A stretch of DNA of 64,000 bases, from NCBI GenBank assembly GCA_031296115.1, contig JARLGI010000051.1, positions 25,917 to 89,916 on the forward strand. Direction: 5' to 3'. This document shows positions 27,425-36,230 of the stretch, piece by piece. The translations under genes and the position numbers were made by a program. The notes beneath the pieces were generated by a model. The model worked only from the letters and a program-made list of their open reading frames with translations, made no database searches and had not been told where the DNA came from. Numbering within the stretch: position 1 is the first letter of the stretch; each line of letters begins with the position of its first letter. This stretch comes from Acidobacteriota bacterium. Its GTDB lineage: Bacteria; Acidobacteriota; Terriglobia; Terriglobales; Acidobacteriaceae.

Positions 27425-29020
27425 ATGGCACGCTTAGCGGAAGGCATTCGCACCCAGCTCTACGACAGCCCTGAAGGCAAGTTTGTCCATGACGTCGTCC
27501 TCGACGCCTGCCGCCGGTATGAATCCAGGGTTGCCATCGTCGATACCTCATGCGTGCCCGCGCGGCGACTGACTTATGCGGCCTATGCCGAACTAGTGGA
27601 ACGCGTGGCGCGTAGCTTCGTGGCAGCCGGTATCAAACCGGGAGAGATGATCGGCATCTACCTGCCAAACTGCTGGGAATACGGCGTGGCATTCCACGCG
27701 GCCACGCTGGCGGGGGCCGTACCGACGACCATGAACCCGACGTACCGCCAGCGCGAGATTCAGTATCAGATGGAGACCTCCGGCGCCGTCGCGCTCGTTA
27801 GCGATGGCGTTCTGCTCAAGGGGATTGACTTGTCCGAGCTTCCTTCCTTGCGCCAGATCTACACCATCCGGGCCCCGGGGCCGGCAGGATCGCAGCCGTT
27901 TGATCTCCTCTTCAAATTCAACACCACCCCGTTGCCAGAACCGGCAGAAGATCCCAAGGAAACGCTGGCGACACTTCCCTTCTCCAGTGGGACAACGGGC
28001 CTGCCTAAGGGCGTCATGCTCTCGCATTCCAACCTGGTCACCAACGTTTACCAGACGCTGACCCTGGGAGAAGCGGGCGCGGTAACTGGCGACGATGTTT
28101 TCCTCTGTTTCCTGCCGCTTTATCACATCTATGGGCTCACGATAGGGCTCAACCTTCCGCTCATGCGCGGCTGCACCGTCGTGCTGATGCCGCGCTTCGA
28201 TTGCGAGCGTTCGCTGCAGATCATCGTGGAGGAGCGCGTTTCGCTCACGCTGTGCGTGCCGCCGACCCTGCTGGCTTATTGCCAGGCTGCCGAGCAGAGC
28301 AAGTTTCCCCGGGAACATCACTTGCGGTGGGTGAAGTCGGGGGCTGCCCCGCTGGCGCCGGAACTGGCGCGGCGTTTCACGGAGAGCACGGGCATCCCCA
28401 TCCGGCAGGGTTACGGAATGACGGAAGCCTCACCGGTGACCCACGTTGGATTTCTCAGTCCGGAACTGTACCGGCCAGACTCAGTCGGCGGCCCGGTGGC
28501 GATGACCGATTGCCGCGTGCTCGACGCTGAGGGGAACGCTGTTGCTCAGGGCGAACTCGGCGAGCTGGTGATGAGCGGCCCGCAGATCATGAAGGGCTAC
28601 TGGAAGTCGCCGGACGCAACGGCGGCGGTCTTGCGCGACGGTTGGTACTGGTCGGGCGATATCGTGCGTGTCGATGAGCAGGGTCTGTACTACGTCGTGG
28701 ATCGCCGCAAGGAGATGATTAAGTACAAAGGATTCTCCATTGCCCCTGCCGAAGTGGAGAGCGTGCTTCTGGAACATCCAGCCGTACGCGATTGCGGAGT
28801 AGTAGGGCGGACCGACGCCTCGGGCGAAGAAATCCCCTGCGCGTTCGTTGTCCTGCGCGACACCGAAGCCGCCAACACGCAAACCGAAGACAGTCTGAAA
28901 GAGTTTGTTTCCGAGCGCCTGACGAATTACAAGATGCCGCGGGAAGTGTACTTCGTGCAGTCGCTGCCGCGCACGGCTTCCGGCAAGATTCTGCGGCGGG
29001 ACCTGAGAAAACTTCTTTAA
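27425..29020 (+). CDS. AMP-forming acyl-CoA ligase (4-coumarate:CoA ligase-like)
   Basis: 531-residue ANL-superfamily enzyme. Signature motifs: LPFSSGTTGLPKGVMLSH (AMP loop), GYGMTEASPV, YWSGDIVRVDEQGLYYVVDRRKEM (hinge region) and the C-terminal catalytic lysine in RTASGKILRRDL. Activates a carboxylic acid through an acyl-adenylate to a CoA thioester. Overall architecture is closest to plant-type 4CL/fatty-acyl-CoA ligases; the acid cannot be told from sequence. ATG 27425 (MARLAEGIR) is preferred over TTG 27392, though neither has a strong ribosome-binding site. Confidence 0.9.
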   Translation: MARLAEGIRTQLYDSPEGKFVHDVVLDACRRYESRVAIVDTSCVPARRLTYAAYAELVERVARSFVAAGIKPGEMIGIYLPNCWEYGVAFHAATLAGAVPTTMNPTYRQREIQYQMETSGAVALVSDGVLLKGIDLSELPSLRQIYTIRAPGPAGSQPFDLLFKFNTTPLPEPAEDPKETLATLPFSSGTTGLPKGVMLSHSNLVTNVYQTLTLGEAGAVTGDDVFLCFLPLYHIYGLTIGLNLPLMRGCTVVLMPRFDCERSLQIIVEERVSLTLCVPPTLLAYCQAAEQSKFPREHHLRWVKSGAAPLAPELARRFTESTGIPIRQGYGMTEASPVTHVGFLSPELYRPDSVGGPVAMTDCRVLDAEGNAVAQGELGELVMSGPQIMKGYWKSPDATAAVLRDGWYWSGDIVRVDEQGLYYVVDRRKEMIKYKGFSIAPAEVESVLLEHPAVRDCGVVGRTDASGEEIPCAFVVLRDTEAANTQTEDSLKEFVSERLTNYKMPREVYFVQSLPRTASGKILRRDLRKLL

Positions 29021-29029
29021 CCTGGCGTC

Positions 29030-30049
29030 CTACTGCGCGAACGTCTTCGCACGCTGCACGTAGTGCTTCTGAAAGTAGTCACGATACTGGCCAGAGCGCA
29101 GATCATCCAGCCACTGCTGATGATCGCGATACCAGTGAATCGTCTGCGCTAATCCTTCGTCGAATTGGACGGCTGGAGCCCAATCTAGCTCCCGGCTTGT
29201 CTTCTCGCAATTGATGGCGTAGCGCAGGTCATGCCCAGGCCGGTCAGTGACAAACTGGATGAGACTCTCGGGACGGTCCAGAGCACGCAGAATGCGTTTG
29301 GCCAGATCGATGTTGCGCAACTCGCAGCCGCCGCCGATGTTGTACACCTCGCCCTCGCGACCGCGCTGCAGCACGGCATCGAGTGCGCTGCAATGATCGC
29401 TGACGTGGATCCAGTCGCGGACATTCAGCCCCGCACCATAGACCGGCAGTTTCTGCCCCGCCATGGCTTGCGCAATCATCAGCGGAATAAACTTCTCGGG
29501 GAATTGATACGGCCCGTAGTTATTCGAGCAGCGGGTGACCATCGCTGGAAACTTGTGGGTACGAACGTACGCCAGCACGATCAGGTCGGAGGCTGCCTTG
29601 GTGGCCGCGTAGGGGCTGTTAGGCTGCAGGTTGGACTCTTCTGTGAACTGGCCTTCCTCGCCCAGGCTGCCATAAACCTCGTCGGTGCTGACGTGCAGAA
29701 AGCGTGGGACGCGCGCTTGGTGGCAGGCCTGCACCATATTGTGCGTGCCATCGACGTTGGTACGCACGAAAGCGGAAGCGTCTTCAATGCTGCGGTCCAC
29801 GTGGCTTTCGGCAGCGAAATGCACGACCGCGTCGCAGCCCTGCACCTGCTCGAGCACGCCGCGATCGCAGATGTCCATCTGCACAAACCCGCAACGGCCT
29901 TCCTGGAGGGCAGGTTCGAGGTTCTTCAGGTTGCCGGCGTAGGTGAGCTTATCGAGGACGACAACTTTCCACTCGCGATGTTTGCCGAGAATGTAGTGAA
30001 CGAAATTGGAGCCGATAAATCCGGCGCCGCCCGTGACCAGGAGCTTCAT
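29030..30049 (-). CDS. rfbB: dTDP-glucose 4,6-dehydratase
   Basis: 339-residue extended SDR, second enzyme of dTDP-L-rhamnose synthesis. It shows TGGAGFIGSNFVHY (NAD binding), HFAAESHVDRSIED, the active-site STDEVYGSLGE and the YxxxK motif PYAATKAASDL, and RCSNNYGPYQFPEKFIPL, all diagnostic of RmlB. Its ATG overlaps the stop of rfbA in ATGA, so it is translationally coupled. It is the last gene of the rfbC-D-A-B operon and converges on the acyl-CoA ligase. Confidence 0.96.
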   Translation of the reverse strand: MKLLVTGGAGFIGSNFVHYILGKHREWKVVVLDKLTYAGNLKNLEPALQEGRCGFVQMDICDRGVLEQVQGCDAVVHFAAESHVDRSIEDASAFVRTNVDGTHNMVQACHQARVPRFLHVSTDEVYGSLGEEGQFTEESNLQPNSPYAATKAASDLIVLAYVRTHKFPAMVTRCSNNYGPYQFPEKFIPLMIAQAMAGQKLPVYGAGLNVRDWIHVSDHCSALDAVLQRGREGEVYNIGGGCELRNIDLAKRILRALDRPESLIQFVTDRPGHDLRYAINCEKTSRELDWAPAVQFDEGLAQTIHWYRDHQQWLDDLRSGQYRDYFQKHYVQRAKTFAQ

Positions 30050-30801
30050 ACGTTGCGCACCATGGCAGGCTCCTGTGCCTTGCGCAGAACTTTTTCACGC
30101 ACTTTGTTGCTGGCATGCCAGAGCGATTCGAACGTGCCGGCGTCAGTCCACCAGCCCTCCAGAAGGGAGTGACGAAGCGTGCCATCGGCAATGTAGCTAT
30201 TGTTGATATCGGTGATCTCGTACTCGCCGCGGCCCGACGGCTTCAGTTCGCGAATTCGGTCGAAAACGCTGGCATCGTAGAAATAGATTCCGATCACGGC
30301 GAACGGTGATTGCGGGTTCTTGGGTTTCTCTTCAATGCGCACGATGCGCCCGTTCTCGATCACCGGTACCCCAAAGCGCTCCGGATCGGGCACTTCTTTG
30401 AGCATAACCATCGCGCCCTTTTCCTGCTGCATAAAGCTGGCCGCCGCGGCGCTGACGTCGCCCTCGATAATGTTATCGCCCAGCACCACGGATATCCTGT
30501 CGCCCTTCGCGAAGGGCTCGGCCAGGCGCAACGCGTCCGCAATGCCCGCCTCTCCCTCCTGGTAGGCAAAGCTGAGCTGCTGTAAACCAAGTTCCTTGCC
30601 ATTTTGCAGCAGGCGCAGAAAATCACCGGCATTCTGCCCGCCGGTGACGATCAGGATGTCGCGCACCCCGGCATCCACCAGGGTTTGCAGCGGGTAGAAG
30701 ATCATCGGCTTGTCGTACACCGGCAGCAGGTGCTTGTTGGTGACGCGGGTCAGGGGATTGAGGCGCGAGCCAATACCGCCCGCCAGGACTATGCCCTTCA
30801 T
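30046..30801 (-). CDS. rfbA: Glucose-1-phosphate thymidylyltransferase, short form
   Basis: 251 residues. Nucleotidyltransferase signature GGIGSRLNPLTRVTNKHLLP at residues 8-27 followed by VYDKPMIFYPL, then VVLGDNI and EKPKNPQSPFAVIGIYFYD. Makes dTDP-glucose from dTTP and glucose 1-phosphate. The protein lacks the C-terminal extension of the about 290-residue enterobacterial RmlA, as in the shorter variants known from other bacteria and archaea. GGAG lies just before the ATG. 136 bases separate it from rfbD. Confidence 0.94.
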   Translation of the reverse strand: MKGIVLAGGIGSRLNPLTRVTNKHLLPVYDKPMIFYPLQTLVDAGVRDILIVTGGQNAGDFLRLLQNGKELGLQQLSFAYQEGEAGIADALRLAEPFAKGDRISVVLGDNIIEGDVSAAAASFMQQEKGAMVMLKEVPDPERFGVPVIENGRIVRIEEKPKNPQSPFAVIGIYFYDASVFDRIRELKPSGRGEYEITDINNSYIADGTLRHSLLEGWWTDAGTFESLWHASNKVREKVLRKAQEPAMVRNV

Positions 30802-30937
30802 AGGTCTCCGATCGAATGCCGCGAACAGCTCGACGTGTGGTGGCAGTACTCACCAGCCTTGGGGCGCCCGGAATTGCTAAGGGGGACACGACGGCGGCGA
30901 GCGGATGAGCTGTCCAGCGACTGAGTATGCACGATTA

Positions 30938-31864
30938 TCAGCGAATGGCGTCCTGCATGGCAAGCCGGAGTTGCGAGCGCCAATCGGGCATCACGATGCC
31001 AAAAGTGGACTCCACCTTGGCGTTTGATAACACCGAATTGAGCGGTCTGCGAGCCGGCGTTTGGTATTGATCCGAAGTGATGGCGACCACGCGTTTGGCC
31101 TTCAGTTGGCCGCCAAACTCGCCCATCTCCGCGGGCCAGGACACCAGTGAATCGTAGTCCTCGAGGATGGCCTGCGCGAAGCCGGCCCAGGACGTCTTGC
31201 CGCCGCCGGTGAGGTGAAAAATCCCGCTTGGCCAGGTTCCAGCGTTGGCGCGGCGCTCGCAACATTTTGCCAGGATGATGGTAGTCGCTTCGGCCAGGCC
31301 GCGCGCCCACGTCGGGGCACCAATTTGATCGCCCACCATCCGCAGCTCTTCCCTTTCCCGCGCCAGACGCAGCACGGTTCGAAGAAAGTTCTTGCCGCGA
31401 ATGTCGTAGACCCACGTAGTACGGAGGATGATAGAAGCGCATCCCCTGGCAGCGATGGCCTGGTCGCCCTCCAGCTTGGTCTGGCCGTACACGTTCAGCG
31501 GACCGGTGGCGTCGTCCTCCTCGTAAGGACCGGACTTGCTACCGTCATAGACATAATCCGTGGAGTAGTGGATCATCAGCGCGCCACGGCGAGCGCATTC
31601 CTCCGCGATGCGCGCGGGAGCGTTTACGTTGAGGGCGCGCGCCAGTTCCGGCTCGCTCTCGGCTTTGTCCACCGCCGTATAGGCCGCAGCATTGGCTACG
31701 ACGTCTGGCGCGAAATCGCGGACCGTTCGGAACAAAGCCTCCAGGTCTGTCAGATCAACCTGCTCGACGTCGATCGCCATAACTTGCCCGAGCGGAGCAA
31801 GGGTGCGCTGCAAGTGCCAGCCCACCTGGCCAGTCGCACCGGTGATAAGCAATCGCAGGCTCAT
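30938..31864 (-). CDS. rfbD: dTDP-4-dehydrorhamnose reductase
   Basis: 308 residues with RLLITGATGQVGWHL at the start, NAAAYTAVDKAESEPELA, and the catalytic STDYVYDG followed by YGQTKLEGDQ. These are RmlD hallmarks; the enzyme performs the final NADPH reduction to dTDP-L-rhamnose. The start ATG 31862-31864 overlaps the end of rfbC by 4 bases. A longer open frame upstream lies inside rfbC and is not used. The 136-base gap downstream to rfbA holds no visible gene. Confidence 0.95.
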   Translation of the reverse strand: MSLRLLITGATGQVGWHLQRTLAPLGQVMAIDVEQVDLTDLEALFRTVRDFAPDVVANAAAYTAVDKAESEPELARALNVNAPARIAEECARRGALMIHYSTDYVYDGSKSGPYEEDDATGPLNVYGQTKLEGDQAIAARGCASIILRTTWVYDIRGKNFLRTVLRLAREREELRMVGDQIGAPTWARGLAEATTIILAKCCERRANAGTWPSGIFHLTGGGKTSWAGFAQAILEDYDSLVSWPAEMGEFGGQLKAKRVVAITSDQYQTPARRPLNSVLSNAKVESTFGIVMPDWRSQLRLAMQDAIR

Positions 31865-32451
31865 GGCTGGTACCTCGGCAACTGATCCTGTGCTATTTGC
31901 GAAAGCCGGGCGTAGCCCTGGTCTTTGTCCGAGAGGAGTGGCGAAGATATTGGCCAGTCGATACCGATGTCGGGATCGTTCCACAGCACACCGCGATCGT
32001 CGCTCGCCACGTAATAGTCGCTGCACTTGTAAAGGAAGTCGACCGTATGTGAGAGCACGACGAAACCGTGAGCAAAGCCTCGCGGAATGTAAAGTTGCTT
32101 GCAGTTCTCGCCGGACAGCACTTCCCCAACCCACTTCCCGAAGGTTGGCGAGCCGAGACGGACATCCACCGCAACGTCGAAAACCTCGCCGCGGGCGACG
32201 CGGCAGAGCTTGGCTTGCGGATTGCGCAGCTGATAATGCAATCCGCGCAGCACGCCCCGCGAGGAATGTGAATGGTTGTCCTGCACAAACTGGTCATGGA
32301 TACCGGCCTCGGCCAGCACATTCTCGCGGTAGGTTTCCATGAAGAAACCGCGCGGGTCCCGGAAGACCCGCGGCTGTACTACGAACACACCGGGAATGGA
32401 AGTCTCGGTAACCTGCAAGCTCGCTCCTGCTACGGCCATGACCGTCGCCAT
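31861..32451 (-). CDS. rfbC: dTDP-4-dehydrorhamnose 3,5-epimerase
   Basis: 196-residue cupin-fold enzyme: PRVFRDPRGFFMETYREN, DNHSHSSRGVLRGLHYQ (catalytic His), KLCRVARGEVFDVAVD, YIPRGFAHGFVVLS and YKCSDYYV, all canonical for RmlC. First gene of the rhamnose operon; GGAG lies 8 bases before the ATG at 32449-32451, and a second ATG 4 codons in is possible. It is divergent from a GT2 glycosyltransferase 58 bases away, which may use the rhamnose made here. Confidence 0.95.
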   Translation of the reverse strand: MATVMAVAGASLQVTETSIPGVFVVQPRVFRDPRGFFMETYRENVLAEAGIHDQFVQDNHSHSSRGVLRGLHYQLRNPQAKLCRVARGEVFDVAVDVRLGSPTFGKWVGEVLSGENCKQLYIPRGFAHGFVVLSHTVDFLYKCSDYYVASDDRGVLWNDPDIGIDWPISSPLLSDKDQGYARLSQIAQDQLPRYQP

Positions 32452-32509
32452 CCGACTGACTCCAGGAATCTCGCGAAGCGACGATTATAATGCGTTCTTC
32501 CTGAAAACT

Positions 32510-33421
32510 ATGCACCGCTGCTCCGCTATCGTCGTCACCTATAACTCTGCCGCCACCATCGGAGCATGCCTGGAGGCGCTGGCGCGCGAGCCATGCGACA
32601 TCGTGGTGGTGGACAATGCCTCGCAGGATGGCACCGTACAGCGCGTGGAGGACTTCGTCGCCTGGCACGAATTGCGGCTGGTCGCCAATGCCAGCAACCT
32701 TGGTTTCGCCGCCGCGGTGAACCAGGGAGCGCGCGAGACCGATGCCGACGTTTTGCTGATACTGAATCCGGATGCGGTCGCCGAGCCGGGCGCCATCAAT
32801 GCGCTGATGCAGTGTTTGCAGGCCACCCAGGCAGGTGCTGCGGGAGGCGCCCTGCTGCGGGATGATGGCCAGCCCGCGCGCGGCTTCGCTTTTCGCCGCT
32901 TGCCGACCGTTACCGCGCTGATATTCGAAGCCATTCTCCTGAATCAGCTTTGGTCCAGCAATCCGGTGAACCGCCGTTATCGTTGTCTCGATGCCGACTA
33001 TTCCCGTCTGCAGGAGATCGAACAGCCCGCTGGTGCGTGTCTGGCCATTACCCGCGAGGCTTGGCATTCAGCCGGCGGCATGGATGAGAGCTTTTGCCCG
33101 GTGTGGTTCGAAGACGTGGACTTCTGCAAACGCCTGCTTAATCTCAGCACGAAGATTGTGTACTGTCCGGCAGCGCGCTTCCGCCACAGCGGTGCTCACA
33201 GCGTTGGTCAATTGTCGTTTCGTAACAAGCAAGTGTTCTGGTATGCCAACATGCTGCGCTACGCCCGCAAGCATTTCACGGCAGAACAAGTTAGAAGCCT
33301 GCGTGCCGGAATCTTTGCTGGAATGCTGGTCCGCTCTTTCGCCGCCGTCCTGGGAGCCAGGCAAGGGGGGCTCGGCGAAACCCTGGGAGCTTATTGGGCC
33401 GCGCTGCGCGAAGTACGGTGA
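32510..33421 (+). CDS. Family 2 glycosyltransferase, rhamnosyltransferase-like
   Basis: 303 residues from ATG 32510, where the GT2 fold begins (SAIVVTYNSAATIGACL). Other features are VVDNASQDGTV, NLGFAAAVNQGA, LLILNPDAVAEPGAI (donor-binding region) and the WFEDVDFCKRL acceptor-base motif typical of rhamnosyltransferases that use dTDP-L-rhamnose. TATAAT at 32486-32491 lies shortly upstream as a possible -10. The divergent rhamnose operon supports dTDP-rhamnose as donor, but this is inference. No membrane helices. Confidence 0.88.
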   Translation: MHRCSAIVVTYNSAATIGACLEALAREPCDIVVVDNASQDGTVQRVEDFVAWHELRLVANASNLGFAAAVNQGARETDADVLLILNPDAVAEPGAINALMQCLQATQAGAAGGALLRDDGQPARGFAFRRLPTVTALIFEAILLNQLWSSNPVNRRYRCLDADYSRLQEIEQPAGACLAITREAWHSAGGMDESFCPVWFEDVDFCKRLLNLSTKIVYCPAARFRHSGAHSVGQLSFRNKQVFWYANMLRYARKHFTAEQVRSLRAGIFAGMLVRSFAAVLGARQGGLGETLGAYWAALREVR

Positions 33422-33513
33422 AAGAGACCATGCTCCTTTCGTCTTCGGCACCAACGAGTCCGGGGTCGCGATCACGAGCGGCCGGCAAACGCTGAGGCCC
33501 TCGACGCGTTTCC

Positions 33514-35025
33514 TTACTTCCCCAGCTGCGCCACGGTCGTCGGCTTCCCCTGCTTCATCGTGTGCTTGGCTGGCGCAGTCGCTGGTCCGGGCGAGCCCGG
33601 CGACTCCACAATGTTGGGCGGGTTGTGACTGGGCAGCGGACCACCGTGCAGGCTTAGCTGACCAAGCCGACAGAAGTTGATGGCTTCGCCAAGAATGCGG
33701 GTCGCTTCCTGCGGCGCATGGAAGCCCATCGAGTTCTCTGACATCACGAAGTCAATCATGAACTGCCCTTTGCGCTGATGATCGCGCGCAGCGGACAGTT
33801 GCGCTTCGGTCGCACCTTTCGCCTTCTCCGCCTTGATGTCGTAAATCAGGTCAACCAGCGCATCCAGCGCGGTGTTGCGCAGATTGAAGAAGCGGTCCTG
33901 GATGTCCTCGACCTTGGCCTTTAACTCTTCCTCGGGGAAATGATGGCAGGTCTGGCAGGAGCGGTTGATTTTCAGGATCGGGCTATTGATCTGGTGGTCG
34001 CTAATCTTAAGTCCGCCCTGGCGCGTGTACGGCATGTGGCAATCGGCGCAGGCCACTCCGGAGCGCGCGTGCACACCCTGGTTCCACATCTCGAATTCGG
34101 GATGGCGTGGCTTGATCAGTCCGGCTCCGCTGTCAAGGTGGGTCCACTCGACAAGCTTGGCCTGGTCTTCCACGGCGATGATGTCCTCGACCTTCAAGCC
34201 CTTCGCCCAGGGGAAGGTCAGCCGCTTGTTGGGCGGCGCGAAGTAGTAGGTCACGTGGCACTGACCGCAAACGTAGGAACGCATCTCCTGCCGCGTCGCC
34301 ATGGTGTTGACGTCGTAGTTCTGCACGCCTTGCGAGCCTTTCAGCGCGCGAATGCCCTCGATGAAAGCCGGGCGCGTAATGCGCAACTGCATGTTCTCGG
34401 GGTCGTGGCAATCAATGCAGGCGACGGGATGCTTCACCGTCTCGCGAATCTGCTTGTAGGTCATGTGCGTGTCGCTGATGGTGTTGAAGCCCTTCATGAT
34501 GTCCCCATCGCCCAGCTTCAGGAAGGTCGTCACCATCGAGGCATGGCAGTTGATGCACATAGCCGGAGGATTGAACTTCTGGCGTTCAGTAAAGGTCTGG
34601 TCCTCCAGCATGTAAGCGTGGCCCCGGCGCTCGCGGTAATCCGCGGAGAACGCGTACCCCGCCCAGATGGTCTTCAAGCGAGGGTCCTCCTGCAATTTCG
34701 AACGTGCCACCACGGAGCGTGGGTCGGCATCGGTGGGCGAATGGGGCATGGCCTCGCTGCCGCCGTACTTGGTGCGCTGCATGTCCACCGTCTTGGTGTA
34801 CATGTCGTACTGCAGCGGGAAGTTCTTGGCCCAAGTGGCGGGATCGTCGATCGTGTCGTTCAACTCGACCACCCGGTAGAAGGGGTTCTTGGCTTCCTGC
34901 TTGCGCTCGAAAACATTGATCAGCAGCGCGGTGACAGCAACGGTGGCGACCGCCGCGAGAACAACGACCGCGACCAACATCCGACGCGAAGGCCCGCCCT
35001 CAGGCTCAGTCTTGGTGGGATTCAT
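33514..35025 (-). CDS. nrfA: Pentaheme cytochrome c nitrite reductase NrfA (CxxCH catalytic-heme variant)
   Basis: Reduces nitrite to ammonium with six electrons. 503 residues; a membrane helix or uncleaved signal (about 15-37) leads to the periplasmic domain. Five heme motifs: C157-H161, C203-H207, C253-H257, C326-H330 and C357-H361. The first aligns with the catalytic heme, which in most NrfA is CxxCK; here it is CINCH. Active-site R133 (YRERRGH), Y260 (CGQCHVTYYF) and H308 (KPRHPE) are kept. The usual calcium ligands Glu (before Tyr) and Gln (before His) are Thr259 and Arg307. GGAG precedes the ATG, which overlaps the end of nrfH by 20 bases. Confidence 0.95.
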   Translation of the reverse strand: MNPTKTEPEGGPSRRMLVAVVVLAAVATVAVTALLINVFERKQEAKNPFYRVVELNDTIDDPATWAKNFPLQYDMYTKTVDMQRTKYGGSEAMPHSPTDADPRSVVARSKLQEDPRLKTIWAGYAFSADYRERRGHAYMLEDQTFTERQKFNPPAMCINCHASMVTTFLKLGDGDIMKGFNTISDTHMTYKQIRETVKHPVACIDCHDPENMQLRITRPAFIEGIRALKGSQGVQNYDVNTMATRQEMRSYVCGQCHVTYYFAPPNKRLTFPWAKGLKVEDIIAVEDQAKLVEWTHLDSGAGLIKPRHPEFEMWNQGVHARSGVACADCHMPYTRQGGLKISDHQINSPILKINRSCQTCHHFPEEELKAKVEDIQDRFFNLRNTALDALVDLIYDIKAEKAKGATEAQLSAARDHQRKGQFMIDFVMSENSMGFHAPQEATRILGEAINFCRLGQLSLHGGPLPSHNPPNIVESPGSPGPATAPAKHTMKQGKPTTVAQLGK

Positions 35026-35524
35026 GATTGCTCCAGGGTTGCAGAGGAAAATTCTTGGAATACCCGGCATCGGAGTGCCCAACCGTGCCGTGGCAGCGGG
35101 TGCAGTCCATGCCTTTGGCCTCGCCGTGAACGACGTTGCCGTCAATCGCTGCAGTGATGTTCTGGTGGCAGCGGCGGCAGGCGTTCTCGGCTACTTCTTC
35201 GTCGAACTCGGTAATCCGGATGGTGTCGGGATAGCGGCCGCTGGTGAAGTAGAAGGAATGCCAGAATCCATTATTCAATTTGACGGCATACTTTCCGATC
35301 AGGTTATGCGGGGTGTGGCAATCGTTACAACTGGCTGCGTGGCGGTGGCTGGACTTGACCCAGCCGTCGTACTCGGCACGCATGACGTGGCAATTGGTAC
35401 AGGCCTGTGGATTATTGGTGAGATAGGAATAACCCTTGGCGTAAATGAACGTATATGCGCCAAGTCCAACGATCAAACCACCAAGCACAGCCAGAATTAC
35501 GATGATTCCGAAGGACGACCTCAT
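35006..35524 (-). CDS. nrfH: Tetraheme membrane quinol dehydrogenase NrfH
   Basis: 172-residue NapC/NirT-family protein anchoring NrfA to the membrane and passing electrons from quinol. One membrane helix (about 5-28) is followed by four heme motifs, C42-H46, C66-H70, C116-H120 and C141-H145. The first, CTNCHVMRAEYDGW, has the Met-containing NrfH/NapC pattern. It is upstream of nrfA on the same strand with overlap, the standard nrfHA order. No nrfI/ccm maturation gene is visible here. Confidence 0.95.
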   Translation of the reverse strand: MRSSFGIIVILAVLGGLIVGLGAYTFIYAKGYSYLTNNPQACTNCHVMRAEYDGWVKSSHRHAASCNDCHTPHNLIGKYAVKLNNGFWHSFYFTSGRYPDTIRITEFDEEVAENACRRCHQNITAAIDGNVVHGEAKGMDCTRCHGTVGHSDAGYSKNFPLQPWSNHESHQD

Positions 35525-35848
35525 CCGGCTCCTTAGATGCCATACCGGGACTCAAACAAGCCACACGCCGGGCTGGCAGTACCCTACACAATCACGAAGC
35601 GGGTGGGTATGACCAAAGTCACAGCGACCGTGTACGAGTGACAACCCAAGCGGGTGTGACGGCTGCACGTCAGCCTTGTGATGGCGAGCATGGAGAGTTT
35701 CCATGCGCGGCCTTTACACTAACCATCGTAGCGGGGCATGCATCCAGCCTCACTTCAAGATCACAGGCGTATATTAGGTGCCGAGCGATGGCGGCGCAAT
35801 CGCGCTTCCGGGCGGGCAAATTCATCGGATCAAAGGAGATTTTTTTCC
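35525..35848. other. Divergent intergenic region between nrfHA and a cytochrome c gene
   Basis: About 324 bases that must hold promoters for both nrfH (minus) and the small cytochrome (plus). I see no convincing FNR, NsrR or NarL site by eye. CAAAGGAG just before 35849 is the cytochrome ribosome-binding site. Confidence 0.5.
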
Positions 35849-36142
35849 ATGAAGCGACTCTTGTTAACGATGGCGGTATTCACAGTGGCATGCAGCATGG
35901 CCTGGGCGGCCGAAGATGGAGCTGCTCTGTATAAGACAAAGTGCGCCGCATGCCATGGCGCGGCGGGGGAAGGAAAGATCGGCCCCTCGCTGCAGAAGAC
36001 CGCTCTAACCCAGGCTCAGGTTGCCGACCTCCTCACCAAGGGAGCCGAAGGCAAAAAAGCTCCGCACGGCAAGGCAGTTTCCGGCTTGACCGCAGACCAG
36101 GCGACAGCGATTGCCACGTACGTTGCCACCCTCAAGAAGTAG
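35849..36142 (+). CDS. Small class I cytochrome c
   Basis: 97 residues: signal peptide (1-21, ending MAWA) then a monoheme domain with CAACHG, GPSLQKTALTQAQVADLLTKGAEGKK and axial-Met region reading APHGKAVSGLTADQATAIATYVATLKK. AAAGGAG precedes the ATG. A Met ligand is not obvious in the usual loop, so the sixth heme ligand is uncertain. A soluble periplasmic electron carrier next to and divergent from nrfHA. Terminator follows directly. Confidence 0.88.
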   Translation: MKRLLLTMAVFTVACSMAWAAEDGAALYKTKCAACHGAAGEGKIGPSLQKTALTQAQVADLLTKGAEGKKAPHGKAVSGLTADQATAIATYVATLKK

Positions 36143-36163
36143 ATTTCCAACCGCACAACAGAA

Positions 36164-36187
36164 AGCCGGCCACAAGGCCGGCTTTTC
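36164..36187 (+). terminator. Intrinsic terminator after the cytochrome c gene
   Basis: AGCCGGCC (36164-36171) pairs perfectly with GGCCGGCT (36176-36183) over ACAA, followed by TTT and TCGG. It also sits at the 3' end of the converging TonB-receptor gene. Confidence 0.85.
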
Positions 36188-36230
36188 GGTTGCCTGAGAC
36201 TGCTGGTCTAAGAACGAGCCCCGGGAATCG

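Noticed and set aside
35525..35848. Search for FNR/NsrR operator in the nrf divergent spacer
   Set aside because: No TTGAT-N4-ATCAA or clear dyad was found by eye.
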